From Microbispora sp. (GTDB taxonomy: Bacteria > Actinomycetota > Actinomycetes > Streptosporangiales > Streptosporangiaceae), in assembly GCA_019689655.1 (NCBI GenBank), contig JADGHC010000002.1, forward strand, positions 1-41,565: a DNA stretch of 41,565 bases, given 5' to 3'. The translations under genes and the position numbers were made by a program. The notes beneath the pieces are model-generated. The model was not told the origin of the DNA, did not search any database, and saw nothing but the letters and a program-made list of their open reading frames with translations. Numbering within the stretch: position 1 is the first letter of the stretch; each line of letters opens with the position of its first letter. Below are positions 24,132 to 31,294 of the stretch, piece by piece.

Positions 24132-24186
24132 CCCGGCGGGCGCCGGTGCCGCCCGGCCCCGGCCCCGCCACGGGCATCCGGCCCCA

Positions 24187-24253
24187 TGAGGCCGATCGAC
24201 CTGGCCCATGAGCACGGCCTGCCGGCCCGGCGCCGCCCGGCTGATCGGCCTCA
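24187..24253. repeat. 11-bp perfect inverted repeat between convergent genes
   Basis: TGAGGCCGATC (24187-24197) and GATCGGCCTCA (24243-24253) flank a very GC-rich 45-nt loop. It lies between the RpiR gene and the convergent GNAT gene, and the second arm includes the GNAT stop codon. It could act as a bidirectional terminator, although there is no T-run. It could also mark the right edge of the inserted cluster. Confidence 0.45.
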
Positions 24254-24568
24254 GCCCGCGGCGTCCACCAGGTCCCGGTAGTCGTCGTCCACGAGATCGC
24301 GATATTCGGGGTGCCGCTGGATGTAACAGGCGACGAACGGGCACAGCGGCACGACCCGCAGGCCGGCCGCCCGCGCACCGTCGAGGGCCGCACCCACCAG
24401 TTTGCTGCCCAGCCCGCGGCCCTCGAACTCGTCGCGTATCTCGGTGTGCGGGAGGACCATCGAGCCGTCCCGCAGCCGGTATTGGGCGAACCCGGCGACC
24501 ACCCCGTCGAGCAGGATCTCGTAACGCGAGGCGGCGGCGTTGTCGACGACCCTGGCCTCGGCGCTCAC
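24251..24568 (-). CDS. GNAT-family N-acetyltransferase, small (YjdJ-like)
   Basis: Cytosolic acetyl-CoA-dependent acetyltransferase of 105 aa, the size of the short COG2388 group. The acetyl-CoA loop is RDEFEGRGLGSKL near residues 45-57, followed by LVGAAL and VVPLCPFVACYIQRHPEYRDL, typical of this group. GTG 24568 overlaps the stop of the small membrane protein gene (GTGA). The C-terminus contains YRDLVD twice in tandem with different codons. The substrate of this family is not established. Confidence 0.88.
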   Translation of the reverse strand: MSAEARVVDNAAASRYEILLDGVVAGFAQYRLRDGSMVLPHTEIRDEFEGRGLGSKLVGAALDGARAAGLRVVPLCPFVACYIQRHPEYRDLVDDDYRDLVDAAG

Positions 24569-24732
24569 GCCTCGGGCCCGTTCTCGCGCCGCTCGTCCTC
24601 GCGTCCGCCGGGCGGCACCTGGATCTTCCTCATCTGCTTGTTCATGTTCTTCAAGAGGAAGAACAGGGCCAAGCCGATCGCGGCGACGATGAGGAAGCCC
24701 AGGAGACCCGGCCCGTAGCTGCTTGCATCCAC
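24565..24732 (-). CDS. Small single-pass membrane protein (Rv1083-like position)
   Basis: A 55-codon gene too short for the ORF track. It starts at GTG 24732 with GAGGG close upstream, 9 nt after the mca stop, and ends by overlapping the GNAT start. The protein MDASSYGPGLLGF has one hydrophobic helix (LLGFLIVAAIGLALFFLL) followed by a basic, then charged tail. In M. tuberculosis a small membrane protein gene (Rv1083) directly follows mca, so position and topology agree. Function unknown. Confidence 0.8.
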   Translation of the reverse strand: MDASSYGPGLLGFLIVAAIGLALFFLLKNMNKQMRKIQVPPGGREDERRENGPEA

Positions 24733-24741
24733 GCCCTCAGC

Positions 24742-25623
24742 TTACGAGCAGGCAGGGCTGACCTCCGCGTGGATCCCCGCGAACAGGTCGTCTTCGGGCA
24801 GCGTGGTGTCCACGAGCGACCGCGCGAGGTGGTAGTCCTCGGTCGGCCAGATCTCCTGCTGGAGCTCGCGCGGGCAGACGAACCAGAACCCGTCGGGGTC
24901 CACCTGGGTGGCGTGCGCGAGCAGCGCGCGATCGCGGATCTCGAAGTACTCCGCGCAGGGGACCTTGGTGGTGACCTCCCACTTCTGCGGCCGGTCCTCC
25001 CACCGCGCGATCCAGTCGGCGTACGGCGAGCCCATTCCACGCTCGGTCATCGCGTTGTGCAGCGCCTCGAACCGCTCCCGGGTGAAGCTCATGTGGTAGT
25101 AGAGCTTCAGCGGCTGCCACGGCTCTCCGGCGCCGGGGTAGCGGTCGGGGTCGCCCGCCGCGTCGAACGCCTCGACCGACACCCGGTTGGTCATGATGTG
25201 GTCCGGGTGCGGGTAGCCGCCGTTGTCGTCGTAGGTGAGCATCACGTGCGGCCGGAACTCCCGGACGGCGGCGACGAGCGGCGCCGCGGCCACCTCGAGC
25301 GGCTGCAGCGCGAAGCATCCCTCGGGCAGCGGCTCGTTCTCGTCCTCCGGCAGCCCGGAGTCGACGAAACCGAGGAAACGCTGCTGGACACCGAGGATCT
25401 CGCGCGCCTTCTCCATCTCCTGGCGGCGCACCTCCGCGATGTTCTCGAGGATGTCAGGCCGGTCCATCTTGGGGTTGAGGATCGAGCCGCGTTCGCCGCC
25501 CGTACACGTGACGACCAGGACTTCCGCGCCCTCGGCCACGTAGCGGGCCATCGTGGCGGCGCCCTTGCTCGACTCGTCGTCTGGGTGCGCGTGCACGGCC
25601 ATCAGCCTCAACGGTGCACTCAC
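24742..25623 (-). CDS. mca: Mycothiol S-conjugate amidase Mca
   Basis: Zinc hydrolase that cleaves mycothiol S-conjugates of electrophiles so that the mercapturic acid can be exported, part of actinobacterial thiol detoxification. Of the track ORF I keep 293 aa from GTG 25623, because GAGGAGAG precedes it and the sequence after it (SAPLRLMAVHAHPDDESSKGAA) is where the LmbE/PIG-L fold begins. Zinc ligands are in AHPDDE and YPHPDHI. The C-terminal region (CPRELQQEIWPTEDYHLA) is typical of Mca rather than MshB. It is divergent from the DUF4307 gene, as in mycobacteria. Confidence 0.95.
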   Translation of the reverse strand: MSAPLRLMAVHAHPDDESSKGAATMARYVAEGAEVLVVTCTGGERGSILNPKMDRPDILENIAEVRRQEMEKAREILGVQQRFLGFVDSGLPEDENEPLPEGCFALQPLEVAAAPLVAAVREFRPHVMLTYDDNGGYPHPDHIMTNRVSVEAFDAAGDPDRYPGAGEPWQPLKLYYHMSFTRERFEALHNAMTERGMGSPYADWIARWEDRPQKWEVTTKVPCAEYFEIRDRALLAHATQVDPDGFWFVCPRELQQEIWPTEDYHLARSLVDTTLPEDDLFAGIHAEVSPACS

Positions 25624-25777
25624 GGCTCTCCTCAATGGTGTCCTTCGGTTATGAAAGAGGTTAGCTTCTAAGTGACCGTGCGTTCCCGGACTCGGGGCGG
25701 CCCGCGTCGCGGCCACGGTCGAAGCTGTGTGGACGATCGTCTCGCACAACACCGACAATCCTCAGGGAGATTCCGCG

Positions 25778-26203
25778 ATGCCCACCGATGAGGCCGGCGA
25801 CCGGGGGACACGCCCGGTGCTCGGGACGCCGGACGAGTTCGCGCCCCGCCCGGCGCGCCGCGGCCGGCTGGTGCCGTACGTCGTGATGGCGCTTATCGTG
25901 GCGGTCATCGCGGGCGGATGGGGCTATGTCATGCTCCGCGCGTACGGCAACCCGTCCGTGAGCGCCGATGTGATCACCTTCGACGCGAGTGCCCCGGACT
26001 CCGCCTCGATCACCTTCACCGTGCACAAGCCCGCCGACCGGGCGGCGATGTGCCGGATCCAGGCTCTCGACACCCATCATCTGGAGGTCGGCAGCCGGGA
26101 GGTCGACATTCCGAAGGGCCGGTCGGATCTCGAGTTCAGCGAACGACTCAGGACAAGCGCGCAGGCCACAGCGGTACATGTCGACTACTGTGATCTCGTA
26201 TAG
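25778..26203 (+). CDS. DUF4307 membrane protein
   Basis: Protein of 141 aa starting at ATG 25778 after CAGGGAGA; the track start 51 nt upstream has no ribosome binding site. A cytoplasmic N-terminus rich in Arg and Pro is followed by one transmembrane helix (VPYVVMALIVAVIAGGWGYVML, about residues 32-53). An extracytoplasmic beta-rich domain of about 85 residues follows, with two cysteines (AAMCRIQAL and YCDLV) that could pair. It is the equivalent of Rv1081c between mca and greA. Function unknown but conserved in actinobacteria. Confidence 0.85.
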   Translation: MPTDEAGDRGTRPVLGTPDEFAPRPARRGRLVPYVVMALIVAVIAGGWGYVMLRAYGNPSVSADVITFDASAPDSASITFTVHKPADRAAMCRIQALDTHHLEVGSREVDIPKGRSDLEFSERLRTSAQATAVHVDYCDLV

Positions 26204-26243
26204 TGGAATCTTTGGGGAAGCGTTCGAAGGCGTTAACTTGACA
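26199..26243 (+). promoter_or_regulatory. Probable greA promoter region
   Basis: TATAGT (26199-26204), overlapping the DUF4307 stop codon, and TAACTT (26234-26239) are both acceptable -10 boxes. TTGACA (26238-26243) is a perfect -35 hexamer but lacks a good -10 at the right distance. The gap to greA is 75 nt and noticeably A/T-richer than coding sequence. Confidence 0.3.
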
Positions 26244-26278
26244 GCCTTTCGAGTCACTTACGGAAACAAGGAGAGCCC

Positions 26279-26779
26279 GTGGCCGTCTCCCAGAACGACA
26301 ACGTCACCTGGCTGACGCAAGAGGCGTACGACCGCCTCAAGGCGGAGTACGAATACCTTACGGGCCCGGGTCGCACGGACATCGCCAAGAAGATCGAAGC
26401 CGCCCGGGAAGAGGGTGACCTCAGGGAGAACGGCGGCTACCACGCCGCCAAGGACGAGCAGGGCAAGATGGAGGCCCGCATCTTCCATCTCCGCCAGATC
26501 CTGGACAACGCCAGGGTCGGCGAGGCTCCTCGCGCCGAGGGCGTCGTCGGTCCGGGCATGACCGTGACGGTCCGCTTCGACGGCGACGACGAGGAGGTCA
26601 CCTTCCTGCTGGCCTCCCGCGAGGAGAGCGGTGCGCCCATCGACGTCTACTCGCCGAACTCTCCCCTCGGGTCCGCCATCAACGGCAAGAAAGTCGGGGA
26701 AAAGGCGACGTACACGCTGCCGAACGGCCGGCAGAACACCGTCGAGATCCTCGAAGCCGTTCCGTACGTCGGCAACTGA
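26279..26779 (+). CDS. greA: Transcription elongation factor GreA
   Basis: Binds the RNA polymerase secondary channel and stimulates cleavage of backtracked RNA. The protein has 166 aa. The N-terminal coiled coil covers residues 1-80 and carries DLRENGGYHAAKDEQ, whose acidic tip residues coordinate the catalytic metal. The C-terminal FKBP-like domain has SPLGSAINGKKVGEKATY. GTG 26279 lies 5 nt after AAGGAGA. The actinobacterial hallmark LTQEAYDRLKAEYEYL opens the protein. Monocistronic or with DUF4307. Confidence 0.97.
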   Translation: MAVSQNDNVTWLTQEAYDRLKAEYEYLTGPGRTDIAKKIEAAREEGDLRENGGYHAAKDEQGKMEARIFHLRQILDNARVGEAPRAEGVVGPGMTVTVRFDGDDEEVTFLLASREESGAPIDVYSPNSPLGSAINGKKVGEKATYTLPNGRQNTVEILEAVPYVGN

Positions 26780-27044
26780 CGACAACTAACGAAGTACCGG
26801 ACAAACGCCGCCCGCCGCGAGTGCGGATCCAGGCGGATGCTCCGCGGCCGGGAAGAGCGCCCGAATCCTCACGGGGCTCCCCTCCGGCCGCGCGATGCGT
26901 TCACCTCACCGATCCCCGCCGCGGCGGGACCCGCGGTTCCGTTCCCTTTGCCCCGGCCGGGAATTCCGCAACCATTTGCGGTATTCCCGGCCGTACGGCA
27001 GTCTCGTCGGGGACCGGATCATTCGCCGCGGGAGGGGTGAGATC

Positions 27045-28349
27045 GTGCTCGAAGGCCGAGCGCGTCCATCCACTCGCGGCACGCTTTCGAGAGCCGTGTC
27101 GGAGGTCCGCCGGGATCTCGCCTACCGGCCCCGTCTTCCCCGTCCGGGACACCTGCGCAGGACGGTCCCCCTCATCGCCGTGGCGCTCGTCGCCGTGCTG
27201 ACGGCCGACGTGCTCGTGCTCGGCGCGCTCGGGTCGCGGCCCGAGAGCCCGGCCGCGGCCACGGCCGGGCCGCGCGCGGGCGACGGCTATGTGGCGGCGG
27301 CGCGGCAGGAGCCCGACAAAGCCTCCCCGGCAGCGGGGCGGCGGGCCGCCCCGGCCGCCCGGACGGTGACCCGGCAGCCGGTGGCTCCGCTGCGGCGGCT
27401 GCTCCGCCCGCACCTGTTCGTGGTGGCCGATCGGCCGCTGCCGCCCGAAATCGTGGCGAAGGTGCGCAGGGTGAAGGGCGTGGTGGCGGCCGAGGTGACC
27501 GGCGCGGCCGACGTGATGGTGGACGGCAAGCGGGTGCCGACGATGGGCGTCAACCCGTCCACGTTCCGGTCGTACACGCCGAAGGTGACGGCCGCCTCCG
27601 ACGGGCTGTGGCGCAACATCGCCGCCGGCGACATGGCGGTCTCCTTCGAGCTCGGCCACGACGGCGGCGTGCAGCTCGGCTCGCAGGTGCAAAGCGGCTC
27701 CAAACGCCTGCGCATCGGCGCGTACGCCACGGTGGGCATGGGGGCGATCGCCGCGATCGTCTCGAAGGAGACGGCGGCGTCACTCGGCATCCCGGACGGC
27801 AACGCCCTCGTCGTGAGCGCGCCGAAGGTCGACTCCGGCAAGCTCCGCCTGAAGCTGCTGAAGATCCTGCCCAAGGGCAGCCAGGTCGCCACGATCAACC
27901 CCGTGGTGGTGGCGCCGAAGGGGCGCACGGTGTGGCCGCAGACCGCGTTCATGTCCACCGAGCAGCTCAGGGTCATGCTCACGGCGGCCGCCGGCAAGCT
28001 CGGGCGGCCGTACGTGTGGGGCGCCGAGGGGCCCGACAGCTTCGACTGCTCGGGGCTCGTGCAGTGGGCGTTCGCGCAGGCGGGCGTGCGCATGCCGCGC
28101 GTGACGTCACAGCAGTGGGCCACCGGGCCGCAGGTGCCGCTGTCGCAGGCGCAGCCGGGCGATCTGCTGTTCTGGCGCAACGATCCGACCAACCCCGGCT
28201 ACATCTCGCATGTCGCCATCTACTGGGGCAACGGGAAGATGCTGCACGCGCCGCATACGGGCGACGTGGTGAGGATCGCCGACGTCTACACCAAGAACCT
28301 CGCCGGCGTCGTCCGGGTCAGCCCGCAGATCGCCGCCCGCGTGCGCTGA
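27045..28349 (+). CDS. Secreted or membrane-anchored NlpC/P60 peptidoglycan hydrolase
   Basis: Cell-wall endopeptidase of 434 aa. GTG 27045 is chosen because GGGAGGGG precedes it and the track extension upstream has atypical composition. An N-terminal basic segment leads into a hydrophobic helix (about residues 41-65), an Ala/Pro-rich linker, a middle domain of about 190 residues without a name I know, and the catalytic NlpC/P60 domain from about 310. The catalytic Cys is in DSFDCSGLVQWAF, the His in SHVAIYWG, and a further His in HAPHTGDVV. The middle domain carries VVAAEVTGAADVMVDGKRVPT and may bind wall or membrane. It is likely to act outside the membrane. Confidence 0.9.
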   Translation: MLEGRARPSTRGTLSRAVSEVRRDLAYRPRLPRPGHLRRTVPLIAVALVAVLTADVLVLGALGSRPESPAAATAGPRAGDGYVAAARQEPDKASPAAGRRAAPAARTVTRQPVAPLRRLLRPHLFVVADRPLPPEIVAKVRRVKGVVAAEVTGAADVMVDGKRVPTMGVNPSTFRSYTPKVTAASDGLWRNIAAGDMAVSFELGHDGGVQLGSQVQSGSKRLRIGAYATVGMGAIAAIVSKETAASLGIPDGNALVVSAPKVDSGKLRLKLLKILPKGSQVATINPVVVAPKGRTVWPQTAFMSTEQLRVMLTAAAGKLGRPYVWGAEGPDSFDCSGLVQWAFAQAGVRMPRVTSQQWATGPQVPLSQAQPGDLLFWRNDPTNPGYISHVAIYWGNGKMLHAPHTGDVVRIADVYTKNLAGVVRVSPQIAARVR

Positions 28350-28367
28350 CCCCGCCACCGCCGCCGG

Positions 28368-28994
28368 TCAGATCGGCAGCCCGGCCTCCAGGTAGCCGAG
28401 CGCCTCGTCGATCAGCACGGGCAGCGGCGTCCTGCCGTCCTGCTCCACCCAGGTGGACAGCGCGGGGAACGTGACCCCCATGACCGCGCCGGCGAGCGTC
28501 CGTACGGCGGGACTGCGGGGGTCGCGGCCCGCCCGTTCGGCCACCGCGCCCGCGAGCATGTCGATTGTGGTGAACAGCGCGTCCACCGTGCGGGTCCGCA
28601 GCGCGGGCACGGAGAGGGACAACTTGGTCCGGGCGAGCATCTGGTCGAGCTCCTCGGCCGTTATCGACTCGAAGGCGGTGCGGAAGGCGCGGCGCAGGGC
28701 GGTGAGCGGGGGCAGGTCCGGCGGCTGCGTCTTGATCGCTTCCATCAGGAGCGGGTCGTAGTCGTCCTGGGTGACCACGTCCTCTTTCGTGGGGAAGTAG
28801 CGGAAGAACGTGCTGGGGGAGACCTCCGCCGCCTCCGCGATCTGCTCCACCGTCGTCGCGTCGTAACCCCGCTCGGCGAACAGCCGCAGGGCCTGCTCCT
28901 GGATCGTCCGCCGTGTCTTGGCCTTCTTGCGCTCGCGCAGACCTGTCACAGCGCGGTCGGGTGGGGTCAGGTCAGCGCGCTGAGGTGAGCTCAT
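28368..28994 (-). CDS. TetR-family repressor of the adjacent MFS exporter
   Basis: Protein of 208 aa. The N-terminal HTH covers about residues 22-75, with TVEQIAEAAEVSPSTFFRYFPTKEDV as helix-turn-helix. The C-terminal ligand domain is of the MftR/TetR_C type. It starts inside the end of the MFS gene (23-nt overlap), so it is co-transcribed and translationally coupled. The palindrome at 30485-30505 in front of the exporter is its probable operator, giving a self-regulating efflux module. Confidence 0.92.
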   Translation of the reverse strand: MSSPQRADLTPPDRAVTGLRERKKAKTRRTIQEQALRLFAERGYDATTVEQIAEAAEVSPSTFFRYFPTKEDVVTQDDYDPLLMEAIKTQPPDLPPLTALRRAFRTAFESITAEELDQMLARTKLSLSVPALRTRTVDALFTTIDMLAGAVAERAGRDPRSPAVRTLAGAVMGVTFPALSTWVEQDGRTPLPVLIDEALGYLEAGLPI

Positions 28995-30483
28995 GCCCCG
29001 ATTCTGCCGTCTTCCCGCCCCCGGCCGTACTCCCCGGTAGGAAGACGGCCACCAGCACGGCGGTCAGCAGCGACGCGCCCCCGCACACCAGCAGGACCAG
29101 GTCCATGCCGCTCACGAACGCCTCCCTGGCCGCGTTCAGCAGCGCGGCGTCCCCCGATCGTGCGGCCAGGACCGTCGCCGCCGTGATCGAATCGGCCGCC
29201 GCCTCCGGGGCTCGGTCCGGCAGGTGCGCGGCGTACGCCGCGGACAGGACGCTGCCGAGACCGGCCACGCCCAGCGCGCCGCCGACCTGGCGTACGGTCT
29301 GCAGGGTCGCCGAGCCGGAGCCCGACCGTTCCTCGGGCAGCGTGGCGAGCACACCGTCCATGGCGGGGACCATGGACAGGCCGATACCCGCGCCGAGGAG
29401 GGCCAGCCAGGCCGCGAGGAACCCGTACGACGAGGACACCGAGGTCACGGCGCCCAGGAGGAACCCGGCGGCGAGCACGGCCAGGCCCGCCGGCATCACC
29501 ATCCGCAGCCCGAGGCGGGCCGTGAGCCGCTCTCCGGCCAGGCCGCCGGCCATCAGCCCGGCCACCATGGGGATCACCCGGACTCCGGTGCCGAGCGCGT
29601 CGTGCCCGAGCACGGCCTGCAGGTGCTGGGGGACGACGAACAGCACGCCCGACATGCCGAGGCTCACGAACGTGGCGCCCGCCGCGCCCCACACGAAGAT
29701 CCGGTCGCGGAACAGGCCGAGGTCCATCATGGGCTGCCGGATGCGGGCCTCGACGCAGACGAACACCGTCAGCAGCGCCGCCCCGGCGCCGAGACCGGCC
29801 AGCACGCGGGCGTCGCCCCACCCCCGGACCGGGGCCTCGATGACGCCGTACACCAGCGCCGCCAGGCCCGTCACCGACAGCAGCGCGCCGGGCAGGTCGG
29901 TCCGCGGCGCGGCGGGGTCCCGCGACTCGGGGATGAACGCGGCCACCGCCGCCATCGCGCCGGCGATCATGGGGATGTTCACGAGGAAGACCGAGCCCCA
30001 CCAGAAGTGGTCGAGCAGGTAGCCGCCGACGACGGGGCCGAGGGGCAGGCCGAGCGCCATGGCGGCCGTCCACACGGCGATCGCGCGCCCCCGCTCGGCC
30101 GGAGGGAAGATCACCGGCAGGATCGAGGTCGACAGCGGCATGATCACCGCGCCGCCCGCGCCCATCAGCGCGCGGGCCGCGATCAGGGCGCCGGTGCCGC
30201 CGGCGTACGTCGCGATCAGCGACGCGATCCCGAAGGCCGCGAGCCCGGCCAGCAGCATGCGCTTGCGGCCGAAGCGGTCGCCGAGCGCGCCCGCGGGGAG
30301 CATGAGCGCGGCGAACGGGATCAGGTACGCGTCGACGATCCATTGCAGGTCCCCGGTCGAGGCGTGCAGGTCGGCCGCGAGCGTCGGCAGCGCCACGTTG
30401 AGCACGGTCGCGTCCATGCCGATGACCAGGGCGCTGAGTACGAGGGCGCCGAGCGCCCACCAGCGAGAAGTGGAAGAAGCCAT
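28972..30483 (-). CDS. MFS multidrug exporter, DHA2 (EmrB/QacA) family
   Basis: Proton-driven drug exporter of 503 aa with about 14 hydrophobic helices. The first helix carries GMDATVLNVALPTLAADL with the conserved acidic residue. Motif A is LGDRFGRKRMLL after helix 2. Motif C-like GGAVIMPLSTSILPVIFP follows, in the order usual for DHA2 proteins. The start ATG 30483 lies immediately after the operator palindrome. Substrate unknown; a small toxic organic molecule is likely. Confidence 0.94.
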   Translation of the reverse strand: MASSTSRWWALGALVLSALVIGMDATVLNVALPTLAADLHASTGDLQWIVDAYLIPFAALMLPAGALGDRFGRKRMLLAGLAAFGIASLIATYAGGTGALIAARALMGAGGAVIMPLSTSILPVIFPPAERGRAIAVWTAAMALGLPLGPVVGGYLLDHFWWGSVFLVNIPMIAGAMAAVAAFIPESRDPAAPRTDLPGALLSVTGLAALVYGVIEAPVRGWGDARVLAGLGAGAALLTVFVCVEARIRQPMMDLGLFRDRIFVWGAAGATFVSLGMSGVLFVVPQHLQAVLGHDALGTGVRVIPMVAGLMAGGLAGERLTARLGLRMVMPAGLAVLAAGFLLGAVTSVSSSYGFLAAWLALLGAGIGLSMVPAMDGVLATLPEERSGSGSATLQTVRQVGGALGVAGLGSVLSAAYAAHLPDRAPEAAADSITAATVLAARSGDAALLNAAREAFVSGMDLVLLVCGGASLLTAVLVAVFLPGSTAGGGKTAESGHELTSAR

Positions 30484-30484
30484 A

Positions 30485-30505
30485 TTTTGAGAGTAGCTCT
30501 CAAAA
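30485..30505 (-). promoter_or_regulatory. Palindromic TetR-type operator at the exporter start
   Basis: Perfect 9-bp arms TTTTGAGAG and CTCTCAAAA around a 3-bp centre, ending 1 bp before the exporter start codon. On the minus strand it contains TACTCT, a usable -10. A bound TetR dimer would cover both the promoter and the start. Confidence 0.8.
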
Positions 30506-30514
30506 AGTAGATGC

Positions 30515-30520
30515 TGTCAA
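30515..30520 (-). promoter_or_regulatory. -35 box of the exporter promoter
   Basis: A perfect TTGACA on the minus strand lies 19 nt before TACTCT in the palindrome. Nine nucleotides after that -10 comes the ATG, so the mRNA is leaderless or nearly so. Confidence 0.5.
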
Positions 30521-30558
30521 TCGTCCCTCGAAGAGGGCGGCGCACAGCGCTGATAACG

Positions 30559-30576
30559 ATGTAATCTTCATTACAT
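30559..30576. promoter_or_regulatory. Palindrome overlapping the start codon of the RHH-like gene
   Basis: ATGTAATCTTCATTACAT: perfect 7-bp arms with a 4-bp centre, whose last two bases are the first two of the start codon at 30575. TAATCT inside it is a possible -10 for a leaderless mRNA. A likely autoregulatory site. Confidence 0.5.
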
Positions 30577-31093
30577 GCATGCGGATGAAGAGTTGAGCGC
30601 CTGGTTCGCCGGCCGGTTGCCGGGCGACTGGTTCACCGAGCCCCCCGCGATCGTGCCGGACCGTGAAGAGATCACCGTGCTCGGCACGCTTGCGCCGTTG
30701 ACGGTGGCCGACGGGCTCCCCGCCCCGGAGCGGGCGGCCGCCATCGAGGGGTACGTCGAGCGGTTCCGCGAGGAGACCCGCGAGCGCAGGATCGCCATCG
30801 CGAGGGAGGCCGAGCACCGCTTCCGCCGCAAGGTCTCCTGGGGTGTCGTCGTGGACGGCCGGAAAGTGATGTTCACCACTCTTTCCGTCCCGGTCATGAC
30901 CCGGTTGCGGCAGCCGGAGCGGCAGGTCCTCGACACTCTGGTGGCCGCGGGTGTCGCGCGCAGCCGCAGCGACGCGCTGGCCTGGTGCGTGCGGCTCGTG
31001 GGCAAACACACCGACAGCTGGCTCGCTGACCTGCGCGATGCCCTCCGGCAGGTAGATCGAATCAGGGCGGAAGGTCCCGGCGGATTGGACTGA
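30575..31093 (+). CDS. Small protein with probable C-terminal ribbon-helix-helix domain
   Basis: Protein of 172 aa starting ATG 30575 (MHADEELSAWFAGRLP). There is no ribosome binding site, so it is probably leaderless. The N-terminal half is acidic and unrecognised. The middle has an Arg/Glu-rich helix (FREETRERRIAIAREAEHRF). The end reads RQVLDTLVAAGVARSRSDALAWCVRLVG, which has the strand-helix-helix pattern of ribbon-helix-helix DNA-binding proteins. A perfect palindrome covers its start codon, in keeping with autoregulation. No toxin partner gene is next to it: upstream is the divergent exporter and downstream the pckG promoter. Function inferred only as a DNA-binding regulator. Confidence 0.7.
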   Translation: MHADEELSAWFAGRLPGDWFTEPPAIVPDREEITVLGTLAPLTVADGLPAPERAAAIEGYVERFREETRERRIAIAREAEHRFRRKVSWGVVVDGRKVMFTTLSVPVMTRLRQPERQVLDTLVAAGVARSRSDALAWCVRLVGKHTDSWLADLRDALRQVDRIRAEGPGGLD

Positions 31094-31099
31094 ACCAAT
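31084..31099 (+). promoter_or_regulatory. GntR/DasR-like site 1 upstream of pckG
   Basis: ATTGGACTGAACCAAT: 5-bp perfect arms, overlapping the stop codon of the preceding gene. It shares the (T)TGG-N6-CCA(A) layout with the three further sites below. Confidence 0.4.
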
Positions 31100-31105
31100 T
31101 CCGGT

Positions 31106-31121
31106 AAAGGTCTGGACCAGT
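31106..31121 (+). promoter_or_regulatory. GntR/DasR-like site 2 upstream of pckG
   Basis: AAAGGTCTGGACCAGT. This is the copy closest to the known DasR (dre) consensus ACTGGTCTAGACCACT, matching at 12 of 16 positions. GGTC-TG-GACC is the palindromic core. Confidence 0.5.
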
Positions 31122-31124
31122 GAA

Positions 31125-31140
31125 ATTGGCCTACACCAAT
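31125..31140 (+). promoter_or_regulatory. GntR/DasR-like site 3 upstream of pckG
   Basis: ATTGGCCTACACCAAT, with perfect ATTGG/CCAAT arms, 19 bp after site 2 and 41 bp after site 1. The spacing is about two helical turns each, so the sites lie on one face of the DNA. Confidence 0.5.
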
Positions 31141-31156
31141 GTGTAACTCCGGTGAG

Positions 31157-31207
31157 GTGGGTAAGGGGATAACGAACATTTTTCCAACAGGGGCAGAGTG
31201 GGTAAGG
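31157..31207 (+). repeat. Direct repeat GTGGGTAAGG in the pckG leader
   Basis: GTGGGTAAGG occurs at 31157-31166 and again at 31198-31207, 41 bp apart. The second copy is part of TGGG-TAAGGT-CCCA. Two copies of a 10-mer in a short promoter region suggest sites for a second regulator. Confidence 0.35.
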
Positions 31208-31294
31208 TCCCACGACGTCACGGTCTCTGCCTGCGGTGATGCGGCCGGAGGCCGTGATATGGAGAACGCCGCCGATTTATCGGAGTGGAAACAG

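Noticed and set aside
26780-27044. Possible c-di-AMP (ydaO) riboswitch before the NlpC/P60 gene
   Set aside because: Such genes often carry one and GCCCGAATCC looks suggestive, but the other conserved blocks of the motif are not present. A covariance-model search would decide; a significant hit would reverse this.
26821-27201. 126-aa plus-strand ORF upstream of the NlpC/P60 gene
   Set aside because: No ribosome binding site, no recognisable sequence, and it overlaps the supported gene in another frame.
28972-30510. Long ORFs on the opposite strand and other frame of the MFS gene (29224..30510, 28991..30460)
   Set aside because: Hydrophilic Arg/Gly/His-rich shadow frames of an unmistakable membrane transporter.
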